Assembly: GCF_031180965.1 (NCBI RefSeq)
Contig: NZ_JAPSLH010000010.1
Span: forward strand, 1 to 64,000
Origin: Chelativorans sp.
Lineage (GTDB): Bacteria; Pseudomonadota; Alphaproteobacteria; Rhizobiales; Rhizobiaceae
Length of the DNA stretch: 64,000 nt
Direction: 5' to 3'
The position numbers and the translations under genes are program-made. Under the pieces are notes generated by a model. That model had not been told where the DNA came from, searched no databases, and saw only the letters and a list, made by a program, of their open reading frames with translations. Below are positions 22,413-30,553 of the stretch, piece after piece. Position 1 is the stretch's first letter; each line of letters starts with the position of its first letter.

Positions 22413-22892
22413 CTAAACCCAGCGCCGCACCTTCTTCTGATAGTCGCGATAGCGCTTGCCGAAGCGCTGCGCCAGATGCCGTTCCTCCGGCTCGATGGCA
22501 AGCTTCTGCGTGGCGATCGCCGCGACGACGGCGAAGAGGAAGAACCAGGGATTGCCGGTGATCAGGCCGATGGCAACGGTGAGCGTGGTGTTCCCGAGAT
22601 AGATGGGATTGCGCGTGAACGTATAGGGGCCCTCGGTCACGAGATGCGCCGAGCTCCTGTTCGGCATGACCGTCGTCCTGGCGCGCCGCAACGCCCGCAG
22701 GGCGGCGATGTCCATGATCAGGGCCCCCGCCAGGAGAAGCCAGCCGCCGGCGAAGAGGATGTCGACCAGCGGCCTGCCGAACCAGGGCAGGGGATAGACC
22801 TGCCCGAGCACCACGCTGGCGGCGATGGCGGCAAGATAAAGGACCGGCGGCCAGGGAAAGCGGCTCGGCGCCTGCTCGGTCGATTGGCTCAT
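22413..22892 (-). CDS. isoprenylcysteine carboxyl methyltransferase family membrane protein
   Basis: A 159-residue integral membrane protein with about four hydrophobic segments and the PEMT/ICMT SAM-binding signature: GPYTFTRNPIYLG, then EPEERHLAQRFGKRYRDY and VRRW at the end. In bacteria this family methylates small isoprenoid or unknown substrates; eukaryotic prenyl-protein methylation should not be assumed. It converges on the MerR gene 9 bp away and lies 48 bp downstream of the DUF1624 gene on the same strand. Confidence 0.85.
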   Translation of the reverse strand: MSQSTEQAPSRFPWPPVLYLAAIAASVVLGQVYPLPWFGRPLVDILFAGGWLLLAGALIMDIAALRALRRARTTVMPNRSSAHLVTEGPYTFTRNPIYLGNTTLTVAIGLITGNPWFFLFAVVAAIATQKLAIEPEERHLAQRFGKRYRDYQKKVRRWV

Positions 22893-22940
22893 CGCGTCTC
22901 CTCCCGCCCGGCGGCGGACCGCGCCGCATCGGACCCCGAT

Positions 22941-23891
22941 CTAGCCATTGTTCTCCACCGAGCACTGGATGGCAAGATTGTCTACCCAGCTCTGGGCGTC
23001 GCGGCTGCCGCCCGTTGCGAAGAGATCGCCGACCCGGCCCTGCGCCGTCGCCTCGTCCAGCACGCAGCCGCAATAGGCGCGGCAGAAGCCCTCGTCGCGA
23101 TGCGGCATGCACTGCGCAATGCAGGCCTGCAGGAACCGGGCTCCCGGGTCCGGCGGCGGCGGCGGCACCACCTGTGCGAAGAGCCACAGGCCGGAGATCA
23201 GCACCGGCTGGTGCAGCAGGTAGAAGGCGAGGCTATGCCGGCCGGCCGCCCCCAGAAGCGGCAGCTTGTCGTCGAGCCGGATGCGGCGCAGACGGGCGAA
23301 GAGGCCGGCCCTGTCCGCTGCCTTGGCGGCGGCGATCCCCAGAAGCACCGCTCCGAACCAGGGGAAGATCGGGATGAAGTCGTTCGTGGAAGGCACGTTG
23401 CGCGAGAATCCGGTCCACCAGAAGACGGGATGGTCGAGGAATTGCGCTTGCACGAAGTGAGGGGCGGCGATCACCGCCGCCGCAAGCACCAGGAGCGCCG
23501 CAACCGGGAGCCGCAGCGCCGCCGCGCCGAGCACGGTCGCGACCGCGATATGGTGCAGGATGCCGAAGAAGATGAAGGAATCCGGGAAAAGGATATAGGT
23601 GACGAGCGTGATGGCCGCCGCCGCCCCGGCGATCATTGCCAGCCGGCGCAGGAAGGAGCGCCGGCGAAACCCGCCGCCATGGGCGAGATAGAGGCTCACG
23701 CCGACGAGGAACAGGAACGAGCTGGCGATGCATCTTGCGAAGATGCGCCAGCCGCCCGTCACCGACGTGCCGGGCTCGATATAGCCGAAGAAGTCGAGGT
23801 CCCAGGTGAAGTGGTATATGGCCATCGCGACAAGCGCCACGCCGCGGGCGATGTCGACGAGCTCGATGCGGGATCGTTCCGGCTGCACCAT
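22941..23891 (-). CDS. DUF1624 / heparan-alpha-glucosaminide acetyltransferase-like membrane protein
   Basis: A 316-residue protein of the HGSNAT_cat/DUF1624 family. The N-terminus RIELVDIARGVALVAMAIYH starts the acyltransferase fold, followed by seven or eight hydrophobic helices with conserved FPWFGAVLLGI and FYLLHQPVL. It probably transfers acyl groups to a periplasmic acceptor. Unusually, the last 75 or so residues form a soluble tail with six cysteines (C...C...C-AYCGC...C). The start MVQPERS follows AGGGAGAC; a start 18 codons upstream is also possible. It diverges from the aldo-keto reductase. Confidence 0.85.
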   Translation of the reverse strand: MVQPERSRIELVDIARGVALVAMAIYHFTWDLDFFGYIEPGTSVTGGWRIFARCIASSFLFLVGVSLYLAHGGGFRRRSFLRRLAMIAGAAAAITLVTYILFPDSFIFFGILHHIAVATVLGAAALRLPVAALLVLAAAVIAAPHFVQAQFLDHPVFWWTGFSRNVPSTNDFIPIFPWFGAVLLGIAAAKAADRAGLFARLRRIRLDDKLPLLGAAGRHSLAFYLLHQPVLISGLWLFAQVVPPPPPDPGARFLQACIAQCMPHRDEGFCRAYCGCVLDEATAQGRVGDLFATGGSRDAQSWVDNLAIQCSVENNG

Positions 23892-23994
23892 GTCTCCCTG
23901 CGCGAGCTTTCGCGCCCTCACACCATTGCGCAGAACGAAAGGCATATTATCTGCCCTGGATCAATGGTTTCGACGGCGGCACAGGGAGAAGGAC

Positions 23995-24825
23995 ATGAAG
24001 ACGCTGACGGCGAACGGCGCGCAGATTCCGGTCATCGGCCTTGGCACCTGGACGCTCCGGGGCTCCGCCTGCACCGATCTTGTCGCCCATGCGCTGGAGC
24101 TCGGCTACCGCCATGTCGACACCGCGGCCGCCTATGACAATGAGCGCGAGGTGGGTGAAGGGATCAGGCGCTCCGGCATCCCGCGCGAAGACATCTTCGT
24201 CACCACCAAGGTCTGGTGGACCGATCTTGCGCCGGCCGATCTGGAGCGTTCGGCCGCGCAGAGTTTGGAGCGCCTCGGGCTCGACCATGTCGACCTGCTG
24301 CTCGTGCACTGGCCCAATCCGGCCATTCCGCTGCCCGACACCATGGCGGCGCTGAACCGCGTGCGCGACAAGGGCTGGACGCGGCATATCGGCGTCTCGA
24401 ATTTCCCCACCCGTCTCATCGAGGAGGCCGTCCGGCTGTCGCCGGCGCCTCTCGCCGCCAACCAGGTCGAGTACCACCCCTATCTGAACCAGGACAAGGT
24501 GCTCGCCGCCTGCCAGGCCAATGGACTGGCCATGGTCGCCTATTCGCCGCTCTACCGGGGCGGCATCCTCCTGCAGCAGCCCGCCGTCGCGGCCGCCGCC
24601 GAAAGGCACGGCAAGACACCCGGGCAGATCGTGCTGCGCTGGCACCTGCAGCAGGAGGGCCTGGCGGTCATTCCGCGCACCAGCCGGCGCGAGCGGCTCG
24701 CCGAGAATATCGGCATCTTCGATTTTGCCCTCGACTCGGCTGAAATGGAGGCCATCAGCCGCTTGCGCAGCGCCGGACGGCGCCTCTGCGATTATGGCTT
24801 CTCGCCGGAGTGGGACGCGCCCTGA
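23995..24825 (+). CDS. aldo/keto reductase (2,5-diketo-gluconate reductase-like)
   Basis: A 276-residue TIM-barrel NADPH-dependent reductase. The catalytic tetrad is present: D42 and Y47 (VDTAAAYDNE), K72 (TTKVWW) and H105 (LLVHWPNP). GVSNFP and the C-terminal IPRTSRRERLAENIGIF NADPH site are also visible. It most resembles the DkgB group, which reduces 2,5-diketo-gluconate, methylglyoxal and other small carbonyls. GGGAGAAGGAC precedes the ATG. Exact substrate uncertain. Confidence 0.9.
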   Translation: MKTLTANGAQIPVIGLGTWTLRGSACTDLVAHALELGYRHVDTAAAYDNEREVGEGIRRSGIPREDIFVTTKVWWTDLAPADLERSAAQSLERLGLDHVDLLLVHWPNPAIPLPDTMAALNRVRDKGWTRHIGVSNFPTRLIEEAVRLSPAPLAANQVEYHPYLNQDKVLAACQANGLAMVAYSPLYRGGILLQQPAVAAAAERHGKTPGQIVLRWHLQQEGLAVIPRTSRRERLAENIGIFDFALDSAEMEAISRLRSAGRRLCDYGFSPEWDAP

Positions 24826-24844
24826 GCGCTGGCTGGACCAGCGC
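24826..24844 (+). terminator. possible stem-loop terminator after the aldo/keto reductase
   Basis: A perfect 7-bp stem GCGCTGG / CCAGCGC with a 5-nt loop starts directly after the stop codon. No T-run follows, so it may be only an RNA 3'-end stabiliser. The remaining gap to 24994 shows nothing else. Confidence 0.35.
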
Positions 24845-24994
24845 GGCTGCCCGATCGCCCGGCTGCAGAAACATCCTCTGAGACCTCCCGCTTTCCCGCC
24901 CGCCGGATTTTGCCGCATTTTATGCTAGAAGGCGCGGGGGACGACTGATTCCCGGCGCCACCGAGCCGGAATCGAGCCGATTGAGAGGATTCCT

Positions 24995-25657
24995 ATGAAG
25001 AAAGCGATAGCCCTTGCCCTTGTCGGAGCCTTGGCGGCGGGATGCGTGACGACCGCTGATCCCTATACGGGCCAGCCGAAGCTTTCCAACACGGCGGGCG
25101 GAGCGGCGCTCGGGGCGCTTGCCGGCGCTGGCCTTGGCCTGCTTGCGGGCGGCGATGACCGGCGCAATGCGCTGATCGGCGCGGGCATCGGCGCGCTCGC
25201 CGGCGGCGGCATCGGCGCTTACATGGACCAGCAGGAAGCGCAGCTGCGGGGCCAGCTTCAGGGCACGGGCGTCGGGATTACCCGCCAGGGCGATTACATC
25301 ATCCTCAACATGCCCTCCAACATCACCTTCGCAACCGACTCCGCGTCGATCCAGCCGGCTTTCTACCCGACGCTGAACTCGGTGGCGCTGGTGCTGAAGC
25401 GCTATAACCAGACCCTCGTCGACGTCTACGGCCACACCGATTCCACCGGCAGCTACGAGCACAACATGCAGCTGTCGCAGCGCCGCGCCGCCGCGGTCGC
25501 CGACTACCTCATGGCGCAGGGCACGGACAGCCGCCGCTTCGCCGTGATCGGCCAGGGTCCGTCGCAGCCGATCGCCTCCAATGCCACCGAGGAGGGCAGG
25601 GCGCAGAACCGCCGGGTGGAGATCCGCCTCGCCCCGCTCACCGCCGCCGGCTACTGA
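24995..25657 (+). CDS. OmpA family outer-membrane lipoprotein
   Basis: A 220-residue lipoprotein. The signal peptide ends in the lipobox LAAGC (acylated Cys at about residue 16). A glycine-zipper segment follows (GGAALGALAGAGLGLLAGG, about 35-75), able to insert in membranes. The C-terminal OmpA domain (about 100-212) has VYGHTDSTGS and the peptidoglycan-binding NRRVEIRL. It is expected to link the outer membrane to peptidoglycan. It is a single-gene unit with its own terminator inside the convergent psuG (25694-25723). Confidence 0.93.
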   Translation: MKKAIALALVGALAAGCVTTADPYTGQPKLSNTAGGAALGALAGAGLGLLAGGDDRRNALIGAGIGALAGGGIGAYMDQQEAQLRGQLQGTGVGITRQGDYIILNMPSNITFATDSASIQPAFYPTLNSVALVLKRYNQTLVDVYGHTDSTGSYEHNMQLSQRRAAAVADYLMAQGTDSRRFAVIGQGPSQPIASNATEEGRAQNRRVEIRLAPLTAAGY

Positions 25658-25660
25658 GGT

Positions 25661-26587
25661 TCAGACGGACCTCTCCGCCGCGAGGGCAACCGCAATGCGC
25701 GCCGCAAGGCGCGCATTGTTTTTGACCAGGGCGATATTCGTCGTGAGGCTCCTGCCACCGGTCAGCTCGAAGATGCGGGCGAGCAGGAAGGGCGTGACCG
25801 CCTTCCCGGCGATGCCCTCCGCCGCCGCGTCGGCCTGCGCCCGCGCGATGTGATCGGCCATTTCCTCCGCCGGGATCTCCGCCTCCTCGGGCACGGGATT
25901 TGCGACCAGCATGCCGCCGGAGATGCCGAGCGCGCCGCGCATCTTCTGAAAGGCGGCGATGTCGCCCGGCGAATCAAGGCGCAGTGGCGCTGGGCAGGAG
26001 GAAGTCCGCGACCAGAAGGCCGGCATGATATCGCTCCGGTACACCACCACCGGAACGCCGCGCGTCTCCAGCACCTCCAGCGTCTTTGCGATGTCGAGGA
26101 TGGCCTTCGCCCCGGCCGAGACGACGATCACCGGCGTGCGCGCCAGTTCGTCGAGATCGGCCGAGATGTCGAAGCTCGTCTCGGCGCCGCGATGCACGCC
26201 GCCGATCCCGCCCGTGGCGAAGACGGCGATGCCGGCCAGATGCGCGCCGATCATGGTGGCGGCCACCGTCGTGCCGCCGGTGCGCCCTTGCGCCATGGCA
26301 AAGGCAAGATCGGCGCGGGAAAGTTTCAGCGCGTCGCGGCGCTGTGCCAGCGCCTCGCGCTCCGGCCCGGAAAGGCCGATCTTCAGCCGCCCGTCCATGA
26401 CGGCGATCGTCGCCGGCACCGCCCCTTCCTCGGCGATGATCTCCTCCACCTCCGCGGCCATTTGGTTGTTCTGCGGCCAGGGCATTCCATGCGTGATGAT
26501 GGTGCTTTCAAGCGCCACCACCGGCTCTCCCGCTGCCAGCGCCTCGGCCACTGGCGGATGAATATCTGTCGCCTGGGGAAGGGGCAT
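25661..26587 (-). CDS. psuG: pseudouridine-5'-phosphate glycosidase
   Basis: A 308-residue enzyme that splits pseudouridine 5'-phosphate into uracil and ribose 5-phosphate. It shows the family features: N-terminal VVALESTIITHGMPWPQN, the catalytic-lysine region (ADLAFAMAQGRTGGTTVAAT) and GGIGGVHRGAE. AGGAG lies 5 nt before the ATG. It is the second gene of a psuK-psuG unit (12-bp gap), a complete route for pseudouridine salvage from RNA turnover. Its 3' end contains a plus-strand terminator hairpin. Confidence 0.95.
   Translation of the reverse strand: MPLPQATDIHPPVAEALAAGEPVVALESTIITHGMPWPQNNQMAAEVEEIIAEEGAVPATIAVMDGRLKIGLSGPEREALAQRRDALKLSRADLAFAMAQGRTGGTTVAATMIGAHLAGIAVFATGGIGGVHRGAETSFDISADLDELARTPVIVVSAGAKAILDIAKTLEVLETRGVPVVVYRSDIMPAFWSRTSSCPAPLRLDSPGDIAAFQKMRGALGISGGMLVANPVPEEAEIPAEEMADHIARAQADAAAEGIAGKAVTPFLLARIFELTGGRSLTTNIALVKNNARLAARIAVALAAERSV
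25694..25723 (+). terminator. intrinsic terminator of the OmpA-type lipoprotein gene, inside psuG
   Basis: A perfect 10-bp stem AATGCGCGCC / GGCGCGCATT with a GCAA tetraloop is followed by GTTTTTG. It begins 37 bp downstream of the lipoprotein stop and lies wholly within the 3' coding end of the convergent psuG. Confidence 0.8.
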
Positions 26588-26599
26588 GGAAACTCCTGT

Positions 26600-27538
26600 T
26601 CAGTCAAGCGCCCGGCCGGGCGGGACGAGCGCAAGCGCTGCGCCAAAACCGTCCTCGTCGAAATCGGGCGCGGCATTTTCGCTTTCGAGCGCCAGCTTTG
26701 CCGCCGCCATACCCTCGCGCGCCGCCTCGGCCAAGCCATATCCGCGCATCAGCGCGGCGATGGAGGCGCCGGCAAGGGCATCGCCCGCGCCGGTCACGTC
26801 GGCGATGCGGCTTTCGGGCGGTGCGACCTCGAACAGCCTGCCATTGTCGAGGCAAAGGGCAGGGTCGCCGCCCGCACTGATGATGCCCGCCCTCAGCCCC
26901 ATATCCGCAAGTCTTTGTGCCGCCTGGCGCGGCCGGCTGTCCATGGGCAGCCCCGCCAGCGCGCATGCTTCGCGCCGGTTCATGAACAGGCAGGAGAGCG
27001 AACCGAGCACGGGCGCTAGGCGCAGCGCCTTGGCCGGCGAGATGGCGAGCGCAAAGAATGGCTTGCCGCGCGAAACCTCGGCCAGCAACTCGATGGCCTC
27101 CGCCGGCACATTGGCGTCGCAAAGCACCGCATCCGCCTCCGCCAGGCCATCGCGTATCTTGCGCCGGCGAAGCTGCCTTGCAAAGCCGATCTCATAAAGA
27201 CCCATATCGGCAAGGCCGGTGATGAGATCGCCGCCTTCCGTGAGGATCGCCGTATAGCTCGGCGTCGCCCGGTCAAGGAAGATCGCCGAAAAATCCTCGA
27301 TGCCCGCCTCCTCGATCGCCTCCGCTACCCTCTCGCCCGCCGCATCGCCGCCCCTCAGCGACATGAGCGAGACTGAAATTCCCCGCCGCACGGCGGTCCG
27401 TGCCGCATTGAAGGCGCCGCCGCCCACCTCCTCGCGCATGGTGCCGGGGTTGGATGCCTCCGGCACATGGGGCCCGCGCACCCGGCCGCGCCGGTCCATA
27501 TGCGCGCCGCCCACCGCGAAGAGCCGCGCGCGCCTCAC
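26600..27538 (-). CDS. psuK: PfkB family carbohydrate kinase, probable pseudouridine kinase
   Basis: A 312-residue ribokinase-fold (PfkB) kinase. The N-terminal GGGAFNAARTAVRRG and the C-terminal DVTGAGDALAGA (anion hole and catalytic Asp) are clear. Its position directly upstream of psuG identifies the likely substrate as pseudouridine, which it phosphorylates at the 5' position. The GTG start at 27538 follows GGAGG by about 6 nt. Assignment to pseudouridine rests on the operon; the fold is certain. Confidence 0.9.
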   Translation of the reverse strand: MRRARLFAVGGAHMDRRGRVRGPHVPEASNPGTMREEVGGGAFNAARTAVRRGISVSLMSLRGGDAAGERVAEAIEEAGIEDFSAIFLDRATPSYTAILTEGGDLITGLADMGLYEIGFARQLRRRKIRDGLAEADAVLCDANVPAEAIELLAEVSRGKPFFALAISPAKALRLAPVLGSLSCLFMNRREACALAGLPMDSRPRQAAQRLADMGLRAGIISAGGDPALCLDNGRLFEVAPPESRIADVTGAGDALAGASIAALMRGYGLAEAAREGMAAAKLALESENAAPDFDEDGFGAALALVPPGRALD

Positions 27539-27680
27539 CCCCGCCTCCGATTCGCTGCAGCCTTGGCGCCGACGCGTTCATCGGCAATTCCCCGCCCGTC
27601 CGGCGAGATTTCCACGCCTGCGTGAAACGAAAAAAGAACATGGGTCGGATTAGGAAAGAAAAGCAGGAACTTATCTCCTC

Positions 27681-27709
27681 TTGCCAAATGAGAACAAAAG
27701 AGGTACATA
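27681..27709 (+). promoter_or_regulatory. recA promoter with overlapping LexA (SOS) box
   Basis: TTGCCA (27681-27686) and TACATA (27704-27709) at 17-bp spacing form a plausible sigma-70 promoter. Between them lies GAACAAAAGAGGTAC (27692-27706), one base off the alphaproteobacterial LexA consensus GAAC-N7-GAAC. LexA bound here would block the promoter, so recA is probably DNA-damage inducible. Confidence 0.65.
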
Positions 27710-27764
27710 GAAATATCGGGAAAGCGGACGGCGCGGCCTCCATTCGACCAAGGGGTGTTGTATC

Positions 27765-28850
27765 ATGGCTCAGAATTCATTGCGGCTGGTAGAGGAAAAC
27801 GGCGTGGACAAGTCGAAGGCATTGGATGCGGCGCTTTCGCAGATCGAGCGTGCCTTCGGCAAGGGCTCGATCATGCGGCTTGGCGCCAACGACAAGGTCG
27901 TCGAGATCGAGACGGTCCCCACCGGCTCCCTGGGCCTTGATATCGCGCTCGGCGTCGGCGGGCTGCCGCGCGGCCGCATCATCGAGATTTATGGGCCCGA
28001 AAGTTCCGGCAAGACCACGCTGGCGCTGCACACGGTCGCCGAGGCGCAGAAGAAGGGCGGCATCTGCGGCTTCATCGATGCGGAGCATGCGCTCGATCCC
28101 GTCTATGCGCGCAAGCTGGGCGTGGATCTCGAAAACCTTCTCATTTCCCAGCCCGATACGGGCGAGCAGGCGCTGGAGATCTGCGACACGCTTGTGCGTT
28201 CCGGTGCCATCGACGTGATCGTGGTCGATTCGGTCGCCGCGCTCACGCCGCGCGCGGAGATCGAGGGGGAGATGGGCGAATCCCTGCCGGGCATGCAGGC
28301 GCGGCTCATGAGCCAGGCGCTGCGCAAGCTCACCGCCTCCATCTCCCGCTCCAACACGATGGTGATCTTCATCAACCAGATCCGCATGAAGATCGGCGTC
28401 ATGTTCGGCTCGCCGGAGACGACCACGGGCGGCAATGCGCTGAAATTCTACGCCTCGGTCCGGCTCGACATCCGCCGCATCGGTGCGGTCAAGGACCGCG
28501 AGGAGACGGTCGGTAACCAGACGCGCGTGAAGGTGGTGAAGAACAAGCTGGCCCCGCCCTTCAAGCAGGTCGAGTTCGACATCATGTATGGCGAGGGCGT
28601 CTCCAAGACCGGCGAGCTCGTCGATCTGGGCGTCAAGGCCGGCGTGGTGGAGAAGTCGGGCGCCTGGTTCTCCTACAATTCCCAGCGTCTCGGCCAGGGG
28701 CGGGAGAATGCGAAGCTGTTCCTGCGCGACAATCCGGAAGTGGCCCGCGAGATCGAGATGGCGCTGCGCCAGAATGCGGGCCTGATCGCCGAGCGGTTCC
28801 TGGACACCGACGACAAGGGCGACGGGCTGGACGACGCCGCCGAAGTTTGA
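27765..28850 (+). CDS. recA: recombinase A
   Basis: A 361-residue RecA, the strand-exchange ATPase and SOS coprotease. The N-terminal polymerisation motif region ([19 protein letters not shown]), Walker [10 protein letters not shown], the L1/L2 loops (L2 around [20 protein letters not shown]) and the acidic C-terminus are all present, at normal length. It is a single-gene unit between an SOS-type promoter and a strong terminator. The 27539-27680 gap upstream is AT-richer than average and has no gene. Confidence 0.98.
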   Translation: MAQNSLRLVEENGVDKSKALDAALSQIERAFGKGSIMRLGANDKVVEIETVPTGSLGLDIALGVGGLPRGRIIEIYGPESSGKTTLALHTVAEAQKKGGICGFIDAEHALDPVYARKLGVDLENLLISQPDTGEQALEICDTLVRSGAIDVIVVDSVAALTPRAEIEGEMGESLPGMQARLMSQALRKLTASISRSNTMVIFINQIRMKIGVMFGSPETTTGGNALKFYASVRLDIRRIGAVKDREETVGNQTRVKVVKNKLAPPFKQVEFDIMYGEGVSKTGELVDLGVKAGVVEKSGAWFSYNSQRLGQGRENAKLFLRDNPEVAREIEMALRQNAGLIAERFLDTDDKGDGLDDAAEV

Positions 28851-28894
28851 GCCTTAGGTCTTCGGGCCGAGCCGGTTCGCGGGTCATCGCAATG

Positions 28895-28920
28895 GGCGCT
28901 GCCTATGGCAGCGCCTTTTT
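28895..28920 (+). terminator. intrinsic terminator of recA
   Basis: A perfect 9-bp stem GGCGCTGCC / GGCAGCGCC with a TAT loop is followed directly by TTTTT. It lies 44 bp after the recA stop. Confidence 0.9.
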
Positions 28921-29019
28921 CTGTTTGACCAGGCACGGGGAAGCCATAGCCGCAGAGGCCGGCCATTTGCGGCTGGGGCAGAATCCCTCAATCCTCGTCA
29001 TCCCGCCGGTGCCGCCGGC

Positions 29020-29283
29020 GCTTCTGCAAATCATCCAGGCTGGCGATTGGCGACGAGGCGGATGCCGGCGTTATCTCTCCCCTTGCGGGAGAGAAAGCGT
29101 TTTCCTGCAGTTGCCAGCGGTCTTGTCCCCGAGCAAGTGCTTGGAAAACGCGCTTCTGCAAGTCACCCGAGCTGGCGATCGGCGGAAAGGCCAATGCCGC
29201 CGATATCTCTCCCCTTGCGGGAGAGAAAGCGTTTTCCTGCGCTTGCGAGTGGGCTTGTCCCCGAGCAAGTGCTTGGAAAACGC
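29020..29283 (+). repeat. two tandem 132-bp repeats, each with two stem-loops
   Basis: Unit 1 is 29020-29151 and unit 2 is 29152-29283, with exactly the same period and few mismatches in the last 80 bp. Each unit contains a perfect hairpin CTCTCCC-CTTGC-GGGAGAG (29075-29093; 29207-29225). Each also has a longer inverted repeat GCGTTTTCC ... GGAAAACGC (29097-29105 with 29143-29151; the same 132 bp further on). Such palindromic units are typical dispersed intergenic repeats of rhizobia. No protein is likely here. Confidence 0.8.
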
Positions 29284-29592
29284 AAGAGAGGGGTTCTTTC
29301 GAACCGATCCTTCACCCTCCGCCCGCCCGCCAAGCAGGGTGTGGATCAAATCGGCCCCGCCGCCTGGATGGGCAAAAATAATCTGCAGGAAAAACAATCG
29401 TCTGCATGATTTCTGCTTTTTTTCGCCTGGAAATTTATCCCCACCCCCTGCAGCCCTCTTACAATCCGTCCCATCGCTCTTGCGGGAACCGGATGCGCAC
29501 CGGGTGTTCGGGAGAGCGGCGGCAACCTCCCCCTCCAGGGATCGGTACCTGGAGGCATGATGAGGGCCCGCGACAGGCCGGCGGTGCCGGGG

Positions 29593-29660
29593 TGCTGGGT
29601 GACAGACAGCACTTCGGAAAAACGGATGCTGGGTGAGAGACAGCATCGCGGAAACCGCGG
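29593..29660 (+). repeat. tandem 34-bp repeat with TGCTG/CAGCA stems
   Basis: Two copies with a 34-bp period (29593-29626 and 29627-29660), each starting TGCTGGGTGA and containing CAGCA 11 bp further on, so each can form a short hairpin. They belong to the 1037-bp non-coding stretch 28851-29887 between recA and clpP. Apart from the recA terminator, the two repeat groups and a GGCGCG/CGCGCC hairpin at 29774-29790, I see nothing there. Confidence 0.6.
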
Positions 29661-29887
29661 AGAAGCCGCTAGGGTTTTTCCTTCGGCCCGGCAAAGACCA
29701 CCCCCTCATCGGGTGCAGCCGGGACGGAGAAGAAGCCCGAGTGACCGGCCAATGTCGGGACAGCGGCCGGCGGGGCGCGTGAGACGCGCCACATTAACTA
29801 ACAGAGAGGCACGGATCACGCGCCCCGCTTCCCACCTTCTTCAATGGCCAGACGGCGAATGCCGGGCGTGGCGGCGATAACGCACGC

Positions 29888-30514
29888 CTATTTCGGCGCG
29901 ATCATCGGCGGCTCCATCGCTTCGCGCCGGGAATAGACATGGTCCACCAGCCCCCACTCCCGTGCATCCTCCGCGGTCATGAAGAAGTCGCGATCCAGCG
30001 TGCGTTCGACCTCTTCCTCGGTACGCCCGCAATGCTCGGCATAAAGCCGGATCATGCGCCGCTTCAGCCGGATCACATTTTGCGCGTGGCGCTCGATATC
30101 GGACGCCTGGCCCTGAAAGCCGCCCAGCGGCTGGTGCAGGATGATGCTGGCATTGGGAAGCGCGACGCGCAGGCCGCGCTCGCCGGCCATGAGCAGGAAC
30201 GAGCCCATGGACGCCGCCGTGCCGAGGCAGAGCGTGGCGACCGGGCTCTTGATGAAGCGCATCGTGTCGTAGATGGCAAAGCCGCTGGACACCACGCCGC
30301 CCGGCGAGTTGATGTAGAAGGCGATCTCCTTCTTCGGATTCTCCGCTTCCAGATGCAGCATCTGGGCGCAGATCAGCGCCGCCGAGCCGTCATTCACCTC
30401 GCCGTTGAGGAAGATGATGCGCTCGCGCAGCAGCCTCGAAAATATGTCGAAGGCGCGTTCGCCGCGCGCCGATTGCTCGACCACCATGGGGACGAGATTC
30501 ATCATGTCGCGCAT
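29888..30514 (-). CDS. clpP: ATP-dependent Clp protease proteolytic subunit
   Basis: A 208-residue ClpP serine peptidase. The catalytic Ser102 (GTAASMGS) and His127 (ILHQP) are present, and the Asp lies in [11 protein letters not shown]. The N-terminus [20 protein letters not shown] is typical for the axial-loop region. It assembles as tetradecamers and degrades proteins fed by ClpX or ClpA. No clpX, tig or lon is adjacent, so it is probably an extra paralogue rather than the clpP of the clpP-clpX-lon cluster. GGAGG lies 7 nt before the ATG. Confidence 0.95.
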   Translation of the reverse strand: MRDMMNLVPMVVEQSARGERAFDIFSRLLRERIIFLNGEVNDGSAALICAQMLHLEAENPKKEIAFYINSPGGVVSSGFAIYDTMRFIKSPVATLCLGTAASMGSFLLMAGERGLRVALPNASIILHQPLGGFQGQASDIERHAQNVIRLKRRMIRLYAEHCGRTEEEVERTLDRDFFMTAEDAREWGLVDHVYSRREAMEPPMIAPK

Positions 30515-30553
30515 GGCGCAACCTCCATCGGTTCGAAAAGGATATTGCTGTCT

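Noticed and set aside
29020-29283. CRISPR array
   Set aside because: The repeats are 132 bp long and directly adjacent with no unique spacers, and no cas genes are present.
29071-29709. A 212-codon open frame on the minus strand across the recA-clpP gap
   Set aside because: It runs through the tandem repeats and gives duplicated text (KHLLGDK, RKTLSLPQGER). This is the usual artefact of GC-rich repeat DNA, and it has no convincing ribosome site.
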